Source of the DNA: Patagioenas fasciata
Taxonomy: Eukaryota > Chordata > Aves > Columbiformes > Columbidae
Assembly: GCF_037038585.1 (NCBI RefSeq)
Contig: NC_092524.1
Coordinates: 43,653,001-43,717,000, forward strand
Length of the DNA: 64,000 nucleotides
Direction of reading: 5' to 3'
A program made the translations under genes and the position numbers. Below, piece by piece: positions 32,360-47,300 of the stretch. The notes below the pieces were generated by a model, which was not told where the DNA came from, searched no databases, and saw nothing but the letters and a program-made list of their open reading frames with translations. How positions within the stretch are numbered: the first letter of the stretch is position 1; each line of letters opens with the position of its first letter.

Positions 32360-35300
32360 CTATGAAAGAAAAGTCAAAATAGGGTAAAAAATCCCCCACA
32401 CATTAATGAGCAGAATAACAGCTACTTTATACCATATACAGAATTATCTTTGGGTAACTAGTGCCATCCACGCCAACTTACAAAAAAAGCTGTTAAGTCC
32501 CAAACCATTTAAGACACAAAGCACAATAATTGGTCACAGACAGGAGCAGTGTGCTCAGCTCTCACAGGTCAAATAAGAATTTGCTTTTCTGGGGAGCCTT
32601 TGGCCACAAAGTAGCAACATGAAACTCAGTTCACTTGTATGAGCCAAGTTTTATAGAAGCTCTTGTACTGTTGTTTTTTTTTTTTTAAGTACTAAAACTG
32701 CTCAATGTAAAATCGGCACTAATAGAGTTTTATAGACAGGGGTTTTTTTTGCCACCAGCTCCACATCCCTCCCGAGGGATGATCCTGAATCATAAAATTG
32801 ATATACCAAGTATCTTCAAATGCAAGGCACAGCAACATGTATTTAACAGGTACTTTGTATATTAGTAAGGAAACTACTAGAATAGTTGCATACCAGATTT
32901 CTCACAGTGACTGCTGAACAGAAAGACATTTTCAAACCTATGAGTAGGACAAGCCAGATCGTCTCTACTACTCTGCAAGTAAATATACAACAACGTAGAA
33001 ACTAAAATACAAGTTATTAAATGCTTACTCAAATATTTCATGTAGTATTCTATTCAGTAAAACTAACCTTGACATCCTGAAAAGAAACTGGTTCTTGTCC
33101 ATGGATTTTCATTTGTTCCTGAATAGCCTAGAAACAAAGGAAAAGTTAGGCAGAGGTAGCACGGTATTATACTGACACCGTACAAAACTTTTTCAATGCT
33201 TCCGCATCTTGGGCTGTATTGCCCTGTAATGAAGCATTCATGGTACAGCTTGCAGTCACTTCTCTTCCACAAGCGAGGCAGGGCTGAGTTACGGCAAAAT
33301 CAACAACTCTAGGTTCAGTTCTTAGTGCACTAAGAATCCAACTTTCATGATGACCAGTGTTTGAGCACTCACAAATGGGATATGCAGACACCTGAACACC
33401 ATCACTCAACAGGCAAAGCTTTAAGGTTCAGTTTTCTGACTAAGTGTGAAATATAGCCTAGGTAGGGAAAGAGAAAAGGGAAAAGACCATCCAGCAGACA
33501 GACAAAGCAGTGTGGCTACTCACACTGTCAGTTACTTTGAAAATGGAACCTGTATTCTGGCTGATCAAATAATAATGTGAGGAAGATGAGGTATTTGTCT
33601 GTTCGAGCATTTGTCCATGCGTGGAAGGGCTCTCAGTTTGTGCCGTAAGTGGACATCTCTCATTTTGAGCAACACGGTATTCCCTACTATTAGTTCTTTT
33701 AATGTGGTATCATTTAAACAGCTGCATGACCAAACCTCTGCCTGCAAATAACAACTAAGGAACAAAACTGTTTGTTTCACTAGCACAGCCTGCACCATCT
33801 TGTCAGCACAGCTGTATCAGCAAAGGCTCTATAGGTACAGACCTACCCAAGTTTACACCAGCAGAAAAGCAATTATTCACAGAGTCAAATGGAACTCTTC
33901 TGATTTCAAGGAAAATTTAGAACATTCAATTTCCAAAAGTTTAAAGGAGCGACGCATTTCGCAGCATGATCAAGAAGAGGGATCTTTTCAATAACTAAGC
34001 CATAGAGTAAGTATGTAACTGGAGACATGCACAGAAATGGTTATGCCCAAGTAGCTTATGCAGAATTACCTTGTTAAAATGCTTTCATGTTAGAATCATT
34101 TATATACTATGACAACACTAAAATTTATGTTTTGGTAAAATGTAAATCTGTAAATTAACACCCTTTATTAAAATCAGAGTCAGAGACAGCTGATATGACC
34201 CCTGGCCTCCCTGAGTCCTACTGCCACATGAACAGAAGCAGAGAAAGCGGTGGGAACAGTGAGCTGTAAAAGCAGGGAGAGAAGACAAGCCATTGCTGCT
34301 TCTCTAGGATTCTTAGTATTGCCAAGTCCTGGCCCAATGTTTGCCCATCAAGTATACACCACAGCTACAACTACTAACCAGAGTTCATGTTGATGTTCAA
34401 AAGGCACAAGCAAAACCCCTGCCTGCACCTGCAGCAAAATGACCCCATGCAGCAGGACACAGCTGGGCCAGCTGGCCAGAAGCGGCTGGGCAGGAGAGGT
34501 GCTGAAGGTCTTGGTGCACAAGAGGTTGAACAAGAACATGCAAGGCCCTCTAGTAGTGATGAAAGCAGATAAATACTGGGCTGCATTAGTACAAGGATAG
34601 TTAGCAGGTCTGGGGAGGTGATTACTCCTCCTGATTCAACATTTGGACACAGAACTCCAGACGCAGCCTCGCAGCTTTGGGCTCCCCTTTATGAGCCACT
34701 GACAAACCAGTGGGAACCACTGGAGGGCCATCAGGGTGCTGGGGGTCTAAAGCACAGCACAACTGAGGGGAGAGGCTTGAGCTGGGCATGAATTCACCCA
34801 GAGAGCAGAAGGTTGGGGTGGTGGGGGAAAATCTCATTACTGTCTTCACACCACACCCAGGCTCTTCTTGGAGATGCACAGTGAAAGGACAAGAGGCAGA
34901 GGACATCAACTGCAGCATGAGGCATTTCAATTAGACAGAGATGGGAGAAAGGGTGAGGGGAGAAAAGTCTTCTCAGTCAGGGTAGTGACACAGGAGCACG
35001 TTGCCCAAAGACGCTGTGGAGTCTCCCTGCACTCGCCTGGACAAGGCCCTGAGCAACTTGACCTAACCGCAAAGCTGGTCCTGCTCTGAGCAGATGGTGG
35101 GAGCAGGTGACCTCCAAAGGTCCAGTACAGCCTGAATTATTTAATGGCTTCAAGGCACTAAAGGGAAAAAAAAAAAGAGGTTGTGGAGGTTTTTGTTTGT
35201 TTTTAAAAAAAAAAAAAAGCCTTTCCTTTCTAAAAAAGGTCTTCCAGATAAGAAGTCTTATTTTTACAAAATGATATGGTTATAGTCACTATCAGAATTC

Positions 35301-38300
35301 ATGTTCAACTGAAGACTTATTACAATGCAGAAGTTACAGATTAAGATTATGCCTCAAGCAGGCCTGAATGCTTTATTTAATGAAGCGAATAAAGTATGCA
35401 CCTTGTTCATCAGACTTGGAGTATGTGGCTAACTACAATAGTTTATATTTACAGTTACAATACAAAGATCCACATACAGAAAACTGAAGTGCTTGTTCCT
35501 CTGTCTGAATAGATATCACTGAAGGTATCTTGTACACGAAAAAAGCATCACACTTATAACTCAGCCTAAACCATGCACAGCAAAATTACTATGTCACTGC
35601 ATGACATTCTCCTTCCCAAGATACCTCATGTATCTATTAAAAAAGACAAAACAACAAAACATCCACTCCCCTCAAAACCAAAACCACCACAAGCCAGAAG
35701 AAAAACAAAAAAACCACCCACACACAAAGCACAATTTGGAGAAAGACTTTACAAGTCTGGGGTCAATTTAAACAGCAACTGAAAAAAAAAAAGTTTACTT
35801 TAAATCTATTCTGCACGCAACACATATAAACAATATATTAAAAATGCAAGAAGCTTTTTGCAATCAATATTCTGAATGAAAAATCTCACAGCTGTACAGG
35901 CCTATCACTGCATTTCATTATTTTCATTTCTTCTACTGAATTTTAGGCTTACAGTGGAAATTAAAACCAGGGGCAATAAAAAATTAGAGCTATAGTAAGA
36001 GATTTTAATTAGGTAATCATATAAGCAATTTTGGGACAATTTCAATTAAGAAAAATCAACAGGAAATATTTTTCCTGAACAAAACAAAACCAGTTAATTT
36101 CAATTGTAGATAAAATATTGGAAAAACATTTTGAATTCTATCCAAGTTCTGGAATATTTTTTTTTATATTTTAAATCTTCTTAAAAGTCGTTACTAGCCT
36201 CTCAGTGGGTGCTGGTAATTTAAAGTGATTCCCTGCAGATCTACATGCAGAAGCACACAGGCTTTAACACTATAAACACAGAAAATGGCCTACCTGTATA
36301 AAGGGACTTACCCTAAAGAAATAATTAAGGGAAAAGACATTCAGGTATCCTTTGTTCTCTATATCAAGCAGTTTGAAAATATATTGCAGAGCTGCAGGCT
36401 CCTTTCTGTTTTCTAATGCAAGCACAAAGTCCAGGTAGGTTTTATAGTCCTAAAAGTAGATACAATCATGTTTATTACAGTCTTCTTTCTAAATTGATTT
36501 TGCAAGCAGGAACTTTATAATTGGCAGCTATTTCATTGTAGGGGATCAGTCTATTTTCTGAAAAAGACAACATGAAATAAAAAATGGCTACTACCACCAA
36601 CATGAACAGAAAAGTTAGTTTTTAATGACTGCTGACGATAGAAAATCCTGCCATTTCAAAAATAAAATAGGATTTCAAGCATAAATCCAAATTAAACATG
36701 CTGTATATACTTTTAAACAATGTTTAATACATCTTTAGACCACTGAACATACCCAGCTAGTAAAGAAAAGCCATATAAAAAGTCTTCCTTACCACAAATC
36801 AAACATCCAGTGCCAGTAACCCTGCTTCACCAAACAGTGAACTATATGGCCAATGAAGTACATACACCTTTAACCAGTGCAGGTAGCTTGGCAAATCATG
36901 AGGTAAAACCACTATTAGACATCACAAATATGCATCACACACTTGTCTTTTTTCCTAGTACTGATTCTTGGTTTCCTGATCAAGACACAGTTGTGACAAG
37001 GACAGAAATCCTTCAGTCCTATCTATATAATAACCCACTCTACCCTAAATACCAAAGTTGTGCTGCCATTCAGAGGGAGCTTCACAGGCTGGAAAAATGG
37101 GCTGACAGGAGCCTCATGAAAAATCCTGCACCTGGGGAGGAATAACCCACATGCTGGGGGCCAACTGGTCAGAAAGCAGCTTTGCACAGGTGGACCTGGG
37201 AGGTCTGATGGGCAACAAACACGAACATGTGCCAGCAACAGACCTTTGCAGCAAAGGCGGCTGACGGCGTGTTGAGCCACACTGGGAAGAGCTTTGCTGG
37301 CAAGTGGAAGCAGGTGAACCTTCTCCCCAGTGCTGCTCAGAACATATCTGAGCACTGGGTCCTGGACCAGACTGCCCCGTACAAGACAGATGTAGCAAGT
37401 CCAGCAATGGGCAACTAAGAGCATCTCTCCCAGCCTCAATGTTTCTGTGACTCTACAAAAAACTGCTAAGGTGGCAGAAGGACTGTATAGTGAATTTGTA
37501 ATTTATCACTTTTAGAGTTGAAACATCTGAATGCAGACAACAAGAGTCGCAATACTAAGTAAAACTTGCAAAATATAGATGTAAGTTTCTATTTTAACTC
37601 TAATTTAGTCAGGCTTCCCATTTTTCACAGCTATGGAAGCCTTGCAACAAAAACCACTGTTGTCTTCATGGAGAAGCGGACAGGCTAACTAACTTGCATT
37701 AGTCTCAAGTGTGTGCCACTTGTCCTTGGTTCTCTTTAAAGAATTACATTTAACCAAAAAGCATTGCTACATCTTCACATTTTTTCAACATACACTTTGT
37801 GTTACAGAATCTACAAGAATCTTTATCCTAGGCTGCCTGGATTTTGTATCACCTCTGCTTTTCAAGGGAATTTATTTACGTTTAAGCCACACTGAAATCA
37901 CCTTGCTGTTAGGAAAATCAACTTTCTAACCTGCTGCACGGTCATTCATGTGCACAATGATTAAAAAAAAAAAGTTACTTTACCTCAAGCTACTCTTTAT
38001 TTTAAAGATATTGTTTCTGAGACATTTCCCATTTCAGTAAGCCAAAGCTTTTATGTTGTGAATGAAGTGAAAATATGTGATTACCATTTCACCATCGTAA
38101 GTTAAGCATTCCTGAAAGACACGATCCAAAAATATGTTGGTCAGAGTCCCTGTTCCATAGCGGGAGAGTTCTTCTTTGCTGAGCATGCCATTGTGATCTT
38201 TATCAAGGTTTAGGTACTGGCCTAGGGAGAAGATACAGAGGGCAAATCATAATATACCTGTATCATCGAAGTATGGTTTCAACAGAGAAAGAAAATTTAG

Positions 38301-41300
38301 TATTTTCTAAACATTATTTAATTTTAATCATGGAGTTAATGCAGTTAAGTGGAAATACGCTAGATCCACAATAATACTCGTAAACCATCATAAATGAGCA
38401 CAGAACATGAGGGGGTGGTATTCCCATAACAAGGTACTAATGGTTCTTCTCCAAGGTAATGGCTCAAAAGTAAGGGCTGTGTATACAGAGAAAGGAGCAG
38501 AAGGCTAAAAGCGTATTATTTTAAACAGATTTGCTGGAAGCATGAAAAAAGAGCTTACAATGATGAAAAAGCACGAGTCAAAAGAGAAGGTTACAGAGGG
38601 ATCTTGTACCTTGTGTAACAAGCACAAAGTGTCAGAGCATAAAACCAGTAAAGAGCAACACTGGAAAACTGAAACCAAAGGAAGTCAGGAAGATATACTG
38701 AAAGGATGGCTACAGGATCTAAAAAGACAAGGATGACCTAAAGCGACAAAAGCAGAGGAAAAATAACACTAAGAAGCTGACTAAGTTCTACAAGGCAGAC
38801 AGGAGAGGAAAAAAAGGAAAAAAAAAAGGCATTCACATGTAAGGGAACCTACCATAAACTCTCAATGCAGAAGGAGCAGAAAACCAATTTGTTTCCTGAC
38901 TTTCTTTAGAAAGTTCTTCATCCCTTAACTGAGTGAAACATACAGTTAGAATTCAGAAAGAGTAAATTACAATTAAATAGTATACGCTAAGAGACCTTTA
39001 CCTCCAGTAAGTCATCCAGGAAGCTGCAAGCTAAAATATCCTGTATCTTTATCTTCCCTGCAGTGAGGAAAGGAAAACACATTTTAACAGTCATTCAGCC
39101 AACTTAGCCATTTTACTGTTCTCATTTAGGTGGTTCTACTTAAGAAAGAATTATTCTGAACTGAAAAAAAAAATGCACTTGAAGAGATAAAATTAAAATA
39201 GCTTTTAAAATGACTCAACAAAACTAGCCTGATACTGGCAGGAGTTATCTTGAATCCTTCAAAGCCAGAAAACTAGATAAAAAAAATGTAAGCGTTCAAC
39301 ATCAACTCAGAATGTAAAATAAGAAATTCAAAGACAGTATGCTTAAAACATTTGTTGGAATAATCAAGTCTTTTAAATGATACGTGATATTTTTTGCATC
39401 TTCAGAAACTAGAGATGTGACGAAAAGCTAAGGTGGCAGGATGCACGCCTGCTGGTATAGCTTTAACTGGTACGTAGACACTATACAAACAGTTGTGCAA
39501 AATAGAGGCATTTCAGCTTCACACACCCCTTCCTATTTAGTATTTGTAACTACCTCTGCCAGAGGCTACTGTCCACACAACTCTGACATCTCCAGGTGGC
39601 ACAGCTGGATTTCAAACACATATGCAGTTTGTGACTTAAATCACAGACATAAGAAAAAACAAACTTTTCCAAGGGTGCTGCATCTGTAATGAGGATTAGC
39701 AGCCATAACCGCAAGCCTTTTCTAAGGAGTTTACATGGTGCACACAAATCCAGTCACAGGCGAAGCACATCACAATAAGCATTCTTGAGCACTTCCACAG
39801 CTCAGTGGGTGTTCTGCCAAGCAGTTTGGTTGTTAGTTGCTGTGTCTTCTATTCATCCTAAACATTTATAAAATTAGCTACTGCTTATAATGCATTAGAA
39901 TGAAACAGTATCTAATTTGTCAGTATCTATGAGATAACTCTGTAGTACCACAACTGATGAGTCTCTCATTAAAATCAATTAGCTGTGGAAGGAGATGATT
40001 AGACCCACGTAGACTTGTGGTCTTCAGTGAAGTTTAACCTTCAAATACAAGATTGCTGTACAAAAACTTACCAAGACAACTACATATTAAATACTACAAG
40101 TGGCTTTGGTGGAAACACTTTAAAAGTGAAAATACTCTTATGTATTTAGAGTTTTCAAAACATTGACCTACCTGTTCTGAGAGGATCCAGAAAGAAGAAG
40201 AACTTTCTAACTGCTGTGCAGACATAGAAGGAGTAAAAAGATTTTTCTAAACCATCTAGTTGTGGCAAAGTAGGGATGAGTTCCAAGATATAGTTTTCTA
40301 AATCCTGCAGAATTAAGAAAGAAAAGAACACAAGCTTTAAACACTACTATTGTTGCATGTTTGCTATAATCCACCCTGGCTTTCAATGATACTTTGCTAA
40401 AAATACAGTCCTGCAGCAATGCAGGGAAGAGCATGAAAGCAGGCACAAAAACTTCTGTCTCTGTGCAAGAAATCCTAGGTCACACACATGCACACATGAT
40501 GCCATTACTGAAACGGTCTACAAATAAAGCAGAATGTTAACAAAGTAGAAATTTACCTGTAAATATAAATGCATGCAACTGTACCTTTTTCGAATACCAA
40601 TGCATAACTCCCAATTGGATTATCCTATTGCTGAATATTCTTTAATAGATCTTTTTAAGTAGAGCGGTAACAAGAACCTTCTTATTTACTTTATAATATT
40701 AACTCCTGTTAGAAAAGGAGAATAACTCCTTGAGGCTCTAACCATATTTTTTTTGAGATTTCTACTATATCCTACTCAATCTAGTAAAGTGCTAATGACA
40801 TGAAACCTTGATAACTACAATCTTTCTCAGAGAATTACCCATATGCTTAAAAGGCTACAGCACTTTCACCACCAAATCTCTATAGGAATCGCTATTTATC
40901 CAAACAAATTTGCCCATCCCAAATCTAGATTATGATATAAACTTTTGTAAGACTGGAAGAAAAATGAAGCTTTTCTGATGCTCTGTCATTTGAGTAAAGA
41001 CAGACATTAAGTTAATCAAGAATTTACTTACTGATTCTCTGAGGTAGCCCTGTCCTGCCACGTCATATAAACTGAGACCTATTCTTGTCTGATGAAGCCA
41101 TACTGTAAAAGAGAAAACAGAACTGAAAGGTAAGAAATCTAAGGGGTTTTTGAGGCCTCACCAAAATCTGAAGTTATTCTAAAGGCCACAAGACACTATT
41201 GGATGTTAAGTGCCTCTAATTCCCATTTTTCTGAGATTTAAGCAAAGCCATGATATGTACCAGTCCTGCTTAGAAATGCCATTTTAATCTCAAAGTTGGT

Positions 41301-44300
41301 GACAGTCACTGGCAATATACAATACCCTGTGGCCAAGACTACCTTATAATAATTAGATGTGAGAAGTGGCTGAACAGACATCACATTTTACCTGGTTCAT
41401 GGAATCACAAGAATTTTTTCTCTCTCGCTGAACTAGAGGTAGGGGTATCAGCACATTTTCACTGCATTAAAACCAGCTGTACCATGCGGCATACAGATTG
41501 CTTGTTCGAACACTACAGCCCCTTGTGCAGCACAGCGCAGCTACAGCCAAGGGTCCCAACCTCCCTTCTGAGTTACAACAGGAGAATTAGAATAGCACAA
41601 GCATCTAATTTTGCAATGAGAAGGCACATTAATCAAACAATCTACAGGACAATGTGCATGAGGCCACTGTTATAACAGTAACAGAGATGAAATACAGGTT
41701 AGGCATAAAAACTATTACTCGCACACTCCAAGCTAAATTAAATTTCCATTTTATGAAGAAACAGTTTAAAAGTTCCTCTTGTGAAATACGAGCTGCGCTT
41801 CATACCAACATTCATCTCTTCAAGGTGTTTGTCAAGAAAGATTAAGTATAACTCAGAGATGGCAGAGGTTGTACATTTCTGGCTGAAGTTTAAAGGTGTG
41901 CATCATACACCCTGAAGTGATTCAAGATGCTTTTACTAGACTTGACTTGTTTAGACAAAGCCAAGAGATTCAACCACCCCTCCTCCTGAAGAGGGAGTGG
42001 TCCTGGAGGCAGCATAGTGCTTTGGGAAACATTTCACCATTACACAGTTATTAATTTCACGACTCACTCAGCCCCTCCCAAAAGGGACTATGTAGATCAT
42101 TAAGAAAGATTATAAACCATAGACTGCAGGAGGAAGACAGAATGCTATATGTTCGGCACAAGTTTGTGAATGCATACAGCTATTCCTAAAACTTCAATAA
42201 GAATATAACAGAAAAACCCCAAAAGCTCATTAAGACGTTCAGCCGGTTAGAGAATACTGTCAGGCACCTGAGGCACAGCAGTTTAAGGTGTTTTAAGCTC
42301 AGGGTGATGCGGCCTCCTCACGGCTGCAGCCCTGCTCCGGCAGCTGACCGCTCTGCTCCATGAGCTTCATCAAAACAAGGTGAAATGTGGGACTGCGCTG
42401 CCCCAGCTTGGATCAGCTCAGGCAGCTGCAGAGTAACTCCATCATCTGCTACCTTCCCCTCCTCTCAGTGCCACACCAAAGGACATTCAGCAGTAAATAC
42501 AGATGGAAATCACCAATTCCAATCTAAAGTATTAACTGAGAATTCCTACAGGAATTTAAGTATTTTCTTCCTTTAATATCTGGCCTGGTCTGTAGCCCTC
42601 ATAAGGAACTCTGTACAACAGGCAACAGAAATTATCTCAGCTACTGCACAGGCACACCACTGGGCTACCTTTATTTGGCAATTGCAACGCTGTAAGCTAG
42701 CAAAACCACAGATCCTTACTCAACTGACCCAAGAGGGACTTTCAAACAAGCACTGTGAAGGGACCTTGTGTTGGCTCGAGCCTGAAAATGAAATCTGATT
42801 GAGATGGGACATGTCAAAAGGCTTCCTGCCTCTAAAGGTGGTGAGTTTGGTTGTGTTTTGTTTGTTTGTGGGTTTTGTATGTGTTTATTTTCCTTTTGTG
42901 TGTATGTTTTATGTTTGTTTGGGGTTTTGTTTTTTTTTTTTTGGGGGGGGGTGTTTGCTTGCTTTAGAAAAAAGGATATTGCCATAAATACACAAGACTT
43001 GAAACTTCTGGATGAAATAAAGAGCTCTGAAAATATCTCTGTTGTGTCCATTTGGGTAGGCCTTTTTGAAATGCATACAATTCTCACAGAGTTCTTCACA
43101 AGTCTCCTATCCTGAAGATTTTGGGTATGCTTTTTGTAGCAAATGGACCTATTCCTCCTTTCTTCCATACTCTGCATGACTACTCACCAGGTTTCCTGTT
43201 CAACACATCTCTCATCCCTTGCACCACCAGATTTCAAGTTAAAGCCAAGCTGCTCTGGGGAAAGGTGCTGTTCTGCGCTCCTGAAGGCTCTACCAGAGCC
43301 AAGAACACAGTAGCCAGGGGATAAGGCAATGAGGAACCCTTCCTTTCTGCTAGCCAGCCTCAGCTTTTTAAACAAGATCTAATACAGATTTAAAAGCAAA
43401 TACAATTGCATTTTTGAGCCCAAATGGTTATTTATAACAAAAAATAACTGAAAATATGGTAAGGCTACAGTGACAAGCACAAGAACATGTGGACATATTT
43501 GACAAGCACAGTTAGAATACATAAATAACACCACTCAGAAAAACAGCGAACAAAGTTATCTGCTGGACAGTCTGATCACAGTGCTTAGGATCCCACTTGC
43601 CACAGAAATTTAATGTTTTGCTCTTCACAGGACTGCCTGAATAAAGGAAATCAGAATGACAATATATATAATAAACAGATCAAGGCTATCTCTGGCAGAA
43701 AGAAGAGGTGAATTTCAGAAGTAGGGTGAACTCCCACCTCCTAGTAACCAGAAAAAAAGCCCAAGCCTCCAAGAAAATAGCATTAGCAATCAAGGGATAG
43801 ATCTCACTGCTGTTGAAGAGAACAGCAAGTAATTAATAAAGCATAAAACAGCCTTGAAAACAAAACAACTTCTCATTAACACAGAAGAAGCATCAACTAA
43901 CCTTTTCGCATGACATAATTGAAAAACTGCATGATGGATATCCTCCCATAAGGATCATTATGGAGTAATTTAGCAAATATCTTCGCGGTGAAGAACTGCC
44001 TGTAAAACATAAACACCAAGCTACTTCTATGCAACTGATTACAGTGCACTGACAGACCCAGTTACAGTATCCAAAACTTACAGACACTTTAAAACACTTT
44101 TAACAATATAGCATGTGTTCTGTATATTTGAAGACATTAATTTGCTAAACTACAACCTCAAGTGGGATCCTACCAGCCAACAATGGTAAATTCACCAAAA
44201 AGCAGCTGCCTTTGCTGCTCATGAGACTCTTCAGTGATGTGGGAGTTCTGAGAGCTTTCATTCATTTTCATTTCTCTTTAGTACATCATATTTGGTAGCT

Positions 44301-47300
44301 TCCAGTTGTCTACAATGATATGTACATAAAAGGAATTGCCAGTACTGACAACTAACTTGCTTCTGCTCAAAACTTAATCACAGAGCTATGGCCACAGCAG
44401 CAGTCTCCAACAGCAGCATAAAGAAGGAATATTCACTGTATGGGACATATAGAACATCTGATAGGAAATTTTCCCTCAGAAGACACTAGTGAAATTTGGG
44501 TAATATCATTGGAGACACGATCTCAAATATAAAATGTGTTGTTTACTGGCTTCTAACATAAAAATGCTCCCGATTATGAGAATTTCTTCTTCAAAAGGAT
44601 GCAGTGCCCCTCTTGCAGACATCTCTGTCAAAAGTTCCATCAGAAACGTTGGGCAATACAGCTTTGCAAGGATGCAGAGCAACCAGTTCATCAATCACTA
44701 CATGGACATGACTTTATCTCACCACTAAACTGTTTGCATCTATTTTAGCAACTGAAAGTTACAGCACCACTTAGGTTTAGCCCAAGTGAGCATACACAAG
44801 AGAAAAAAGCCTTACTTGCACTTCGGTCCAGCTTTTTCGCCAACTTTCAAGAAGTTCTCATAGTTGATCATTGCTTCTTCCCCAATCATTGGTGATGTCT
44901 GATGTTTGTCCAGTAGAAACCATAGATTCTTAAAAGGCATTTATATTTGGTTAAGAAGATCTCTCTCTAGATAGGTCAATGTGCTTAAGATAGAGCATCT
45001 AAAAAATGCAGCAAAAAAGTGGGTTTCCTGCAGGGCTATCTCAGGTAACCAGTAAACATTGTCAGTTCAGCCAGAAAATCAAGCATTATTTCCACTGCTC
45101 TAAACTGCTGTTAAACACACGCACAGACACACTCTCACTCACTAGGATTTATAGGGTCACATCCCTTTTGTCTTTGCACTGTAGTAAACCATCTTTGAAG
45201 TTTCTCTCAGTGATATGTAAACAGAACTTACTTCTTCTTCTGGGCCCTCTAGGGAAATTGTTGGAATGTGCTGGAAAACTAGAAGCCATTGATTTAGTCC
45301 TCATATACATCATAACGAGGAAACTTTACACTGATATTACCAGCCCAAGACTATGCAGGACTCCAGCTTTAGCTCGTACTTCACAACCAGCCAAGGTGCC
45401 CAAATACAAAGCACCTTACCACAAAGTTTTGCAGACAGACAGCAGGCAATAGAACTCTGCAGAAGGAGGAAGGCTGTCAGAAGCCATTACAAGACACACA
45501 GAAAATATTTTCTTACCTGCAGCTCTTCATTATCCAACAGCTCTCTACTTTTTCTTTGCAGAAAGACTGCTCTAGATTCTTCTCTTAATTTCTGAAGCAA
45601 GACTTCATCTTCAGCAGGCAGCTAGAAACATTGTGGTGTTTTAATTTTATGTATGGGGTAACATTCAAAAACTACACATCTAGCAAGTACTCTTCAGCAG
45701 TCCTGACTCACACACTCTGGTGAAGTTGTTTACTTCACAGAAAATAATGAACTATCTACCACAATGCTGTGTGGTACCTGCTTCCTGTACAAGGATATTA
45801 CTTGCAGACTGTCTCAAAGTATTTCAATATTGAAATATTTGTTTAAAGCAGGACATCTTTAGCATGACAGACAGAGACTTACCTCACACCTGATAACCCA
45901 TCCAGTAAGCATTTTCCCACAGTGACAAGATAGGAGGGCTCACACAAAAAAGACATTTACTACTGTGTTTTACTCAGGAGAGAGCAGCACTTTCTGTTTT
46001 GCGGTAGACGTGACTCTCAAAAGTGTGAATGTCTACTCAACTTGTTTTGACCAACAAGACAGACTGGAGAACAATTAGTATGAAAGTTCTGCCAATGCTT
46101 ACATGCAAAACTTGCAGCACTACCAGAATTTGAATGGTTGCATACGTATTCATCAGCTGAAACACAGGTACTTGATAACTTAATCGGCAGAAACTCGTGA
46201 TCCTAAGGAATATGGGACCATGTGAGGTTAGACAGCAGCTGAGCAGTCAAGTTGACAAGTACCAGAAATATCAAGATGTCTAATTCCCTCATCCAAATCT
46301 GATTACTCTCACACGTAAGTTGCCAGACAATGCAAGAAACAGCCCTATCTTTAGTCTGCAAGAACAGTGACCCACCATTTTCATGAAGCAGCATCTCATC
46401 ATGTCTAAACAGAAAAAGGAAGATAGGCATTTATAAAACCAGTATGTCAAAATTTAGTTAAAACAAAAAGTTTCTCTGAAAAAGAAAGAAGACTTCCTAT
46501 CTTTAGTAAACAGCCAAGCCTACTGCTTGATTACCAAATTATTTCTCCACCTTTAAAACTGCTGATATCCACAATTGTACAAAACAACTATGCTTAGCAA
46601 TCCACATCATTCAGATTTCAATCTACTTAATGTTCTGAAGTGCCCCTTTGAATAAGCACAACTTTCTTTTATAACACAGAACAGCCTCCTGCTGAAGTTT
46701 ATCTGAACACCCCACTTACCCTGTAGTAAAATCGTGGTATGTTCGTATATGATGTATTGCCAATTTTTCTTCCTCCTTTCCATTCCATGTAATATTTTGT
46801 GAACAATTCCATTTCTTCTCCTTTTAGCTCTTCCTCGCTCTTTTTAGCTGATTAACACAGAAAGGAATTTTCATGCTGTACACCAAACAGACTTTTAATG
46901 TAATGAGGAGCTTGAAAACAAGGAGGTAATGCTGAGGCTTCTATAGCTATGCTGTTTAGTAACACAAATATTAGGTGCAAATGAATGGAGTATGGGTCTA
47001 TTATGTAAACCACATCACAGATACATCGAATATGTCGCATATACACTGTGTCTGACTGCCTACAAAGCATCTCTGTCAGTCACGGGACACATCCGTTCCT
47101 GTGCAGGGTCCGTGACGGCAACAGACCCCCGGTTACGGCGGACGAAGCCGCAGCGTGCTTGCTTTACAGCAGCAGCGATTTTTAAAGATCCTACTCCCTG
47201 GCAAGCGGCAGCACAAGGCCACCTCTCACCCTGTACCGCCGGGGACATCGTTCTGCACCTGCCCGAGCTCTCCGGGCGCTCCTTTACGAACACAGTTACC

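Larger units (their letters stand above)
33128..36311 (-). other. PPP2R3C: PPP2R3C intron 11
   Basis: A 3.2-kb intron holding a decayed CR1 copy (about 34.38-35.15 kb), A- and T-runs near 35.2 kb and an A/C-rich low-complexity tract at about 35.64-35.75 kb. The rest is AT-rich and unrecognised. Confidence 0.7.

Noticed and set aside
36810..37145. 111-residue plus-strand frame
   Set aside because: Its second half is the CR1 fragment, not in an intact reverse-transcriptase frame; the first half is intron.
38520..38830. Lys/Glu-rich frame (MKKELTMMKKHESKEK...) suspected to be an extra exon
   Set aside because: It is on the strand opposite to PPP2R3C, purine-biased, and lacks convincing splice sites or family similarity.
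42716..43177. 153-residue minus-strand frame and overlapping plus frames
   Set aside because: Produced by the G/T low-complexity tract (Lys/Asn/Thr/Pro-rich on one strand, Phe/Val/Cys-rich on the other).
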